This document shows positions 59,109 through 64,000 of a stretch of DNA of 64,000 nucleotides, in pieces. The position numbers and the translations under genes are program-made. Origin of the DNA: Clostridiales bacterium (lineage in GTDB: Bacteria > Bacillota > Clostridia > Oscillospirales > Acutalibacteraceae); NCBI GenBank assembly GCA_022801595.1, contig JAAWSO010000001.1:1-64000 (forward strand), in the 5' to 3' direction. The stretch's first letter is position 1. Each line of letters starts with the position of its first letter. The notes beneath the pieces were generated by a model. The model had not been told where the DNA came from. It was given only the letters and a program-made list of their open reading frames with translations, and searched no databases.

Positions 59109-59998
59109 GGCTTTCCCTGGCGGGAGGTTTTCTCCTAATTTGTGCGCTCATCACCGCGATTTGGGGCGTACAAGCTTGGAAGCAGGCGGAAGGCTTCCTA
59201 GGGCTGGCGGATTTTTCCACCCAGGCGGATTCCTATCCCTTTGCCATGCATGTTTTAAATGTAGGCAAAGCGGATTCGATTTTACTGGAATGCGACGGAC
59301 ATTTTATGTTGGTGGATGGCGGCACCGTAGATCAGGGGGTTCCGATCCGTCAATATTTGACCCGGCGTGGGGTCCAGCATTTGGATTATCTGGTCAACAC
59401 CCACCCGGATGACGACCATATGGGCGGTTTAGAAACCGTCGTCCAACAATTTTCGGTCAATGTGTTCCTGACGGCTGACTTGCCCGATGATCTCCAGCCT
59501 CAGAGCGCTTTGTATGCCTCTTTGCTGCAAACCATGGAGCGGCGGCATGTGCTGCAAAAGACTGCCGCAGCGGGGGATGTGTTTGCTTTGGGCTCCGCTC
59601 AGGTGGAAGTGCTGGGGCCGATCACAATGGCGGATGATACCAATAATAATTCCTTAGTTTTGAAGGTGACCTATGGAGAAACCGTTTTCCTCCTTATGGG
59701 CGATGCGGAAGAGGAGGAAGAAGAAAGCCTCCTGAAAAGCGGTGTGGATTTATCCGCAGATGTGCTGAAGGTTGGACACCACGGCAGCAATACCTCCACA
59801 ACCGAGGAATTGCTGGAAGCTGTCCACCCAGAGTATGCGGCAATTTCCGTGGGGCAGGATCGCAACAACTTACCTAAAAAGAAAATTTTGCAGCGGTTGG
59901 AAGAAGCGGGAACGGCTTTGTACCGAACCGACCTGGATGGGACATTATTATTTGGAAGCGATGGGAAAACCGTGGAGGTTCAGACAGAATACGAATAG
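58997..59998 (+). CDS. secreted/membrane-anchored MBL-fold hydrolase (ComEC C-terminal-like)
   Basis: FAMHVLNVGKADSILLECDGHFMLVDGG; NTHPDDDHMGGLE; DVLKVGHHGSNTSTTEELL; start overlaps ygiQ tail. Confidence 0.88.
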   Translation: MEAKGCGPGQEPSGQSRKRAQGKKQNRKKSIGKRRAIGLSLAGGFLLICALITAIWGVQAWKQAEGFLGLADFSTQADSYPFAMHVLNVGKADSILLECDGHFMLVDGGTVDQGVPIRQYLTRRGVQHLDYLVNTHPDDDHMGGLETVVQQFSVNVFLTADLPDDLQPQSALYASLLQTMERRHVLQKTAAAGDVFALGSAQVEVLGPITMADDTNNNSLVLKVTYGETVFLLMGDAEEEEEESLLKSGVDLSADVLKVGHHGSNTSTTEELLEAVHPEYAAISVGQDRNNLPKKKILQRLEEAGTALYRTDLDGTLLFGSDGKTVEVQTEYE

Positions 59999-60018
59999 AA
60001 GAAAGAAGGAATCAGAAA

Positions 60019-60252
60019 ATGAGCAGAACGGTGACGATTGACCGGTTTGAAGGGACCTTTGCCATTTGTGAAGGCGAGGGACATGGAAAGGAAGTAAAGA
60101 TGTACGCCATTGAGATTGCCGAGCTGCCCCAGGGAGCAAAAGAGGGAGATGTGCTGGTCATTAGCGACAGCGGGGAGCTGAGCGTTGACACGAATGAAAC
60201 CGCTTCCCGGCGATCAAAAATCAAAAAGATGCAGGATAGCCTTTGGGAATAA
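60019..60252 (+). CDS. DUF3006-like small protein
   Basis: VTIDRFEGTFAICEGEGHGKEVKMYAIEIAELPQGAKEGDVLVI; adjacent to MBL hydrolase gene. Confidence 0.75.
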   Translation: MSRTVTIDRFEGTFAICEGEGHGKEVKMYAIEIAELPQGAKEGDVLVISDSGELSVDTNETASRRSKIKKMQDSLWE

Positions 60253-60280
60253 ACCACGCGTCTCCGTATTTGAAAAAGAA

Positions 60281-60314
60281 AAAAGCGAAGGAGAATTCCT
60301 TCGCTTTTCTTTTT
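60281..60314. terminator. intrinsic terminator
   Basis: AAAAGCGAAGG agaatt CCTTCGCTTTTCTTTTT. Confidence 0.88.
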
Positions 60315-60354
60315 CTCATTGGTTCGGTTAGTTTTAACGGGAGAAGCGGCGGGG

Positions 60355-61791
60355 CTATCCGGGAAAAGGTTCCTTTTCGTAGGAGAGAAGCTGGTCGGTT
60401 TGTTTATAGAATGGGTTATCGGTATACTCTTTGAACCGGGTGTAATATTCCTGGAAGGCTTGATTCCCCGTGACTTCCGCCAAGGTGTGCAGCAGATAAA
60501 TGTGGCAGCAGTGCGCGTAGGAGCTGGTAAAATAAGGCGGATAGTCGGAGGTGTAAGGGAGAAGGTCATAAGCGGAATAGCCGTTGTAATCATAGTAAGG
60601 GAGCAGCACTTCAATAGCGGCGCAGCCGTCCTCAAAGGCTTCCTGAGCCTGGGAGGCTCCGGCAGATTTCGGCACGGATTTCCACCAGTCATACAGGCCG
60701 ATCAGGGCGAAGAGGTTGCCGTTTAACACATAGGTTTCCGGTTTGATCAAGTACTCGTCATAAAGGACGTAATCCTCGTATGGCTTTAGGAGGGCGGATT
60801 GGTCGGTGAAATCTTTCAGCGTTACCTTGGTGCCGCTTTCCGGACTGTCATAGAAACGGGTCATAAACTCCAGGCATTTTTCACCAGCCTCCAAATACTT
60901 GGAATCCTTGGTCAGCAGGTAAGCCCTGGCGTAAACGCTGAGCAACTGGCCTTGCCCCATCCCGGACACAAAGCCTTCTGGGATGACCATATCTTTCTTA
61001 TAGGCGAATTCGTAGTCATACGGGAAGCTTCCGTCCTCTTTCTGGTGTTCTGCCAGCCAACTGGCTACGTTCAAAAACAGTGCCTGATTGGCTGCGTCTG
61101 TTTCGATGGAGTTGTACAAAGCGAAGGCATACTGGGAAATGGTGGTTGGATTGTGAGACCAATTGGTTTCGTTATTGAGCACCAAAGGAATTCCCTGTTC
61201 ATCGAATTTCAGAGTTTCGCTTTCCACATAATGCTCTTTATTGAATCCAAAATAGTTGGAAGAAGGGCTGTAATTGTCGATCATGTCGTTTCGGTAGCTG
61301 CGTTTGCTTCCGCCGTTTACGGTGCGGGCTTCCTGAACGATACTGCTTGGCACCAAAACATGGGGCTGTCCTGGAATAATATGAACCCAAAGCCCGACTT
61401 CCGTAGGGGATTGGGTTCCTCTGGCAAGGCGGTCAAGGGAGATATAATGCCATCCAGCGTTTAGCCCCGAAAGGTTCAGATCATAAGAAAAGGTTTGTTG
61501 GCGGACTTTTATGGTATCCAGTTTTTGGTTATCCACAGAGATCGTCAGAAATTGATAGTTGGTTTGCCCGGTAAGGGTCACGGAATTGCCGTCAATGAGC
61601 CGATGTTTTTCCTCCATCACAATGGCAAGGGAAGGTGGAACGGTTAATTCTGACTTTTCGGAAGGGGTTACGGAGCTATAGAGATTGATAGAGGTTGGAT
61701 ATCGGCTATCGAGCAAACGGGCAAATGCAATCATCCCAAGAACAGCAACGCCAAAAGCAGCCCCTAATATACATAGTGTTCGTTTTTTCAT
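60355..61791 (-). CDS. D-glucuronyl C5-epimerase-like family protein, N-terminally anchored
   Basis: TNWSHNPTTISQYAFALYNSI, GSFPYDYEF, FVSGMGQGQLLSVYARAYLLTKDSKYLEAGEKCLEFM; N-terminal TM segment. Confidence 0.7.
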   Translation of the reverse strand: MKKRTLCILGAAFGVAVLGMIAFARLLDSRYPTSINLYSSVTPSEKSELTVPPSLAIVMEEKHRLIDGNSVTLTGQTNYQFLTISVDNQKLDTIKVRQQTFSYDLNLSGLNAGWHYISLDRLARGTQSPTEVGLWVHIIPGQPHVLVPSSIVQEARTVNGGSKRSYRNDMIDNYSPSSNYFGFNKEHYVESETLKFDEQGIPLVLNNETNWSHNPTTISQYAFALYNSIETDAANQALFLNVASWLAEHQKEDGSFPYDYEFAYKKDMVIPEGFVSGMGQGQLLSVYARAYLLTKDSKYLEAGEKCLEFMTRFYDSPESGTKVTLKDFTDQSALLKPYEDYVLYDEYLIKPETYVLNGNLFALIGLYDWWKSVPKSAGASQAQEAFEDGCAAIEVLLPYYDYNGYSAYDLLPYTSDYPPYFTSSYAHCCHIYLLHTLAEVTGNQAFQEYYTRFKEYTDNPFYKQTDQLLSYEKEPFPG

Positions 61792-61809
61792 GATAACTGT
61801 TTTATTCTC

Positions 61810-63183
61810 CTAAAGGATTTTCTTTAATAGGGCTTGTTTCAGCTTGCCATAAGGAGGATATCGGAAGGGAAAATCGAAATGGTTCGATTTCTTTAAAATG
61901 TTTTTGGTGTGGCTGAAGGTATCAAATCCAACCTTACCATGATAGCTTCCCATCCCGCTGTTTCCGACGCCGCCGAAGCCCAGGTATGGGCTTGCCAGGT
62001 GCAGGATGGTATCGTTGATGCAGCCGCCGCCAAAAGAAACCCGATTGAGGACGCAGGCCTGGTTAAGACGGTTTTGGCTGAAGAGATAGAGCGCCAGCGG
62101 TTTGGGACGCTCCTTGATGAACGCCACCGCTTCTCGTAGGTTTTGATAGGGGAGAATGGGAAGGATTGGCCCGAAGATTTCCTCTTCCATAACTGGGGAA
62201 TCCAGTTCCACTGGATACAAAATCGTAGGGGCGATCTGCTGGGTTTCCGCATTGCAGGCGCCGCCAAAGGCGATGTGACCGTGTTCCATCTGGCGGACTA
62301 GGCGGTGAAAATGGGCGGACGTTGCGATTTTTGGATAGTCTTTCGGATTGCGCAGAGACTTTTTAAAGTAATAGCTCAGATACGCGATGAAAGGCTGTTG
62401 GACGCTTTCATGAACCAGCACATAATCGGGCGCCACACAGGTTTGTCCGGCGTTGAGGATTTTTCCAAAGGCGATCCGTTTGGCTGCCAGACGGATGTCC
62501 GCGGTGTCGTCCACAATGCAGGGGCTTTTGCCCCCCAATTCCAGGCAAACCGGAGTCAAATGCTTGGCGGCTTTTTCCATGACGATCTTGCCAACTCGCT
62601 GGCCACCGGTAAAGAAAATAAAATCAAAAGGCTGTTCCAGCAATTGCTCGCTGGTTTCCTGGCCGCCGGGCATCACCGCAACGTATTTGGGAGGGAAACA
62701 TTCCCGGATGATTTCTGTGAGAATAGCGGCCGTGTGGGGCGCATGCTCCGACGGCTTTAATACCGCGCAGTTGCCGGCGGCCAAAGCGTCCACCAAGGGA
62801 AGCAGATTGAGCTGGAAGGGATAGTTCCAAGGAGAAAGGATCAGCACGGAGCCGTAAGGTTCTGGGAAAGAAAAGCTGACGCCTGGCATTTGCGAGATGG
62901 CGGACGGGTGAATGTGAGGCTTGACCCAATGGGAAAGGTGGCGGAGGACAAACCGGATTTCTTGCAGCACCATACTGGTTTCCGTCAAACGGCTTTCGGT
63001 TTCGGATTTATTGAGGTCACTTTTCAGAGCTAGGTAAATGCTGGCTTCCTTGCGCTGAATGGTATCGTATAATCTTTGCAGGGCCATTTTGCGGAATGGA
63101 ACGGATTTTGTCACTCCGGTGGAGAAAAAATTCCGTTGGTCTTGTAAGGTGGTTTCTATCTCACTGGTGGAAAATTCATGCAT
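61810..63183 (-). CDS. aldehyde dehydrogenase family protein (class-3-like)
   Basis: LILSPWNYPFQLNLLPLVDALAAGNCAVLKPSEHAP; FFTGGQRVGKIVMEKAAKHLTPVCLELGGKSPCIVDDTAD; NAGQTCVAPDYVLV. Confidence 0.93.
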   Translation of the reverse strand: MHEFSTSEIETTLQDQRNFFSTGVTKSVPFRKMALQRLYDTIQRKEASIYLALKSDLNKSETESRLTETSMVLQEIRFVLRHLSHWVKPHIHPSAISQMPGVSFSFPEPYGSVLILSPWNYPFQLNLLPLVDALAAGNCAVLKPSEHAPHTAAILTEIIRECFPPKYVAVMPGGQETSEQLLEQPFDFIFFTGGQRVGKIVMEKAAKHLTPVCLELGGKSPCIVDDTADIRLAAKRIAFGKILNAGQTCVAPDYVLVHESVQQPFIAYLSYYFKKSLRNPKDYPKIATSAHFHRLVRQMEHGHIAFGGACNAETQQIAPTILYPVELDSPVMEEEIFGPILPILPYQNLREAVAFIKERPKPLALYLFSQNRLNQACVLNRVSFGGGCINDTILHLASPYLGFGGVGNSGMGSYHGKVGFDTFSHTKNILKKSNHFDFPFRYPPYGKLKQALLKKIL

Positions 63184-63359
63184 AAAACAATACCCTCCTT
63201 TTACATCAAACCAATTTCTTTTTATTATAGTTGTTTTTCTCAAAAATCTCAACTAAAAATCTCAAATGCATGGAAATTCAATGCAGAAGAAAAATCTTGC
63301 CCTCCATTCCATTCTCTGTTATAGTGAGAGAATAGGATGGAATATAAGGAGGAGATTGG

Positions 63360-63575
63360 GTGGAAAGGATTCCATTGGGACGATACCGCCATTTTAAAGG
63401 AAACCAATACGAAGTGATGGGACTGGCAACCCATTCGGAAACCGGGGAAGCTATAGTGGTGTACCGGGCGTTGTATGGAGAATATGGACTATGGGTGCGC
63501 CCACTGTCTATGTGGCTGGAAACCGTGGAGCAGGATGGGGAGAAGATTCCCCGTTTTGCCTATCTGGGAGATTGA
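63360..63575 (+). CDS. DUF1653-like small protein, GTG start
   Basis: IPLGRYRHFKGNQYEVMGLATHSETGEAIVVYRALYGEYGLWVRPLSMWLETVEQDGEKIPRFAYL; AAGGAGGAG RBS. Confidence 0.8.
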   Translation: MERIPLGRYRHFKGNQYEVMGLATHSETGEAIVVYRALYGEYGLWVRPLSMWLETVEQDGEKIPRFAYLGD

Positions 63576-63577
63576 AA

Positions 63578-64000
63578 ATGACCGTGACAGCCCAACAAAT
63601 GGAACGATTTGCCGCTCTCTGCCAGCCGGAGATCGGAAGCCGACAGGAGCACGGTGGGATTGGGTGTTTAGGGGAAAAGATTCTCCATGCGCTCCTCAAG
63701 CAGTATCTGGAGCCAAACCCCGCTTTCCATGAAGTGAAAATCGGGCGGTATGTGGCGGATATTGCCCGGGATTCCGAGGTGGTTGAAATCCAAACTCGAA
63801 GTTTTTCGGCCTTGAAAAGGAAACTAGCTGTATTTTTGCCCCATTATTCGGTGACCGTGGTCACGCCGATTTCTCAAATTAAATGGCTTTCGTGGATTGA
63901 GGAACAGACGGGAGAAGTCACGAAAAAACGGAAATCCCCCAAGACCGGAACCGCTTTGGATATATTCCGGGAGTTGTATCACATTCGAGAATTTTTGCTC
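63578..64000 (+). CDS. hypothetical protein with possible nuclease-like fold, truncated by window end
   Basis: ATG 63578: MTVTAQQMERFAALCQPEIGSRQEHGGIGCLGEKILHALLKQYLEPNPAFHEVKIGRYVADIARDSEVVEIQTRSFSALKRKLAVFLPHYSVTVVTP...; open to window end. Confidence 0.6.
   Translation, partial: MTVTAQQMERFAALCQPEIGSRQEHGGIGCLGEKILHALLKQYLEPNPAFHEVKIGRYVADIARDSEVVEIQTRSFSALKRKLAVFLPHYSVTVVTPISQIKWLSWIEEQTGEVTKKRKSPKTGTALDIFRELYHIREFLL

Overview
This 64 kb window is ordinary-looking chromosome from a Gram-positive (Clostridia-like, probably Oscillospirales) bacterium, inferred from gene content only. From left to right it contains: a dcw cell-wall/division cluster (PASTA-PBP end, a Mur-ligase-like remnant, mraY, ftsW, murG, murA, ftsQ/divIB, ftsZ); a minus-strand glycogen cluster (glgB-glgC-glgD-glgA); an AGCS symporter; a leucine T-box operon (leuA-leuB-azlC-azlD); a urea transporter; rsmA; an ABC-F ATPase; a TPP-riboswitch thiD-thiC-thiE operon; asparaginase; a CtsR regulon (ctsR-mcsA-mcsB-clpC); pyrG with a leader attenuator; adhE and rex with two tandem Rex-like operators; icd and aconitase; a ClpP/TepA-like protease; uppP; ftsK/spoIIIE; a YgiQ radical SAM protein; an MBL + DUF3006 pair; a C5-epimerase-like protein; and an aldehyde dehydrogenase. 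I saw no prophage, CRISPR array, IS element, rRNA or tRNA. The best candidate for something undescribed is a two-module dispersed structured repeat. It occurs as A-A-B at about 24579-24888 and as B-terminator-A at about 52062-52310. Its hairpin stems are conserved while the loops vary, it has TGGTATAAT extended -10 boxes, and one copy has a strong intrinsic terminator. Other points of interest: a consensus promoter driving a near-leaderless 38-aa ORF that ends at a strong terminator; a 44-aa Cys/Gly-rich peptide gene missed by the ORF track; an HD-domain gene with an in-frame TAA; a MurE-like middle-domain remnant in the dcw cluster; and two adjacent perfect hairpins inside ftsQ.
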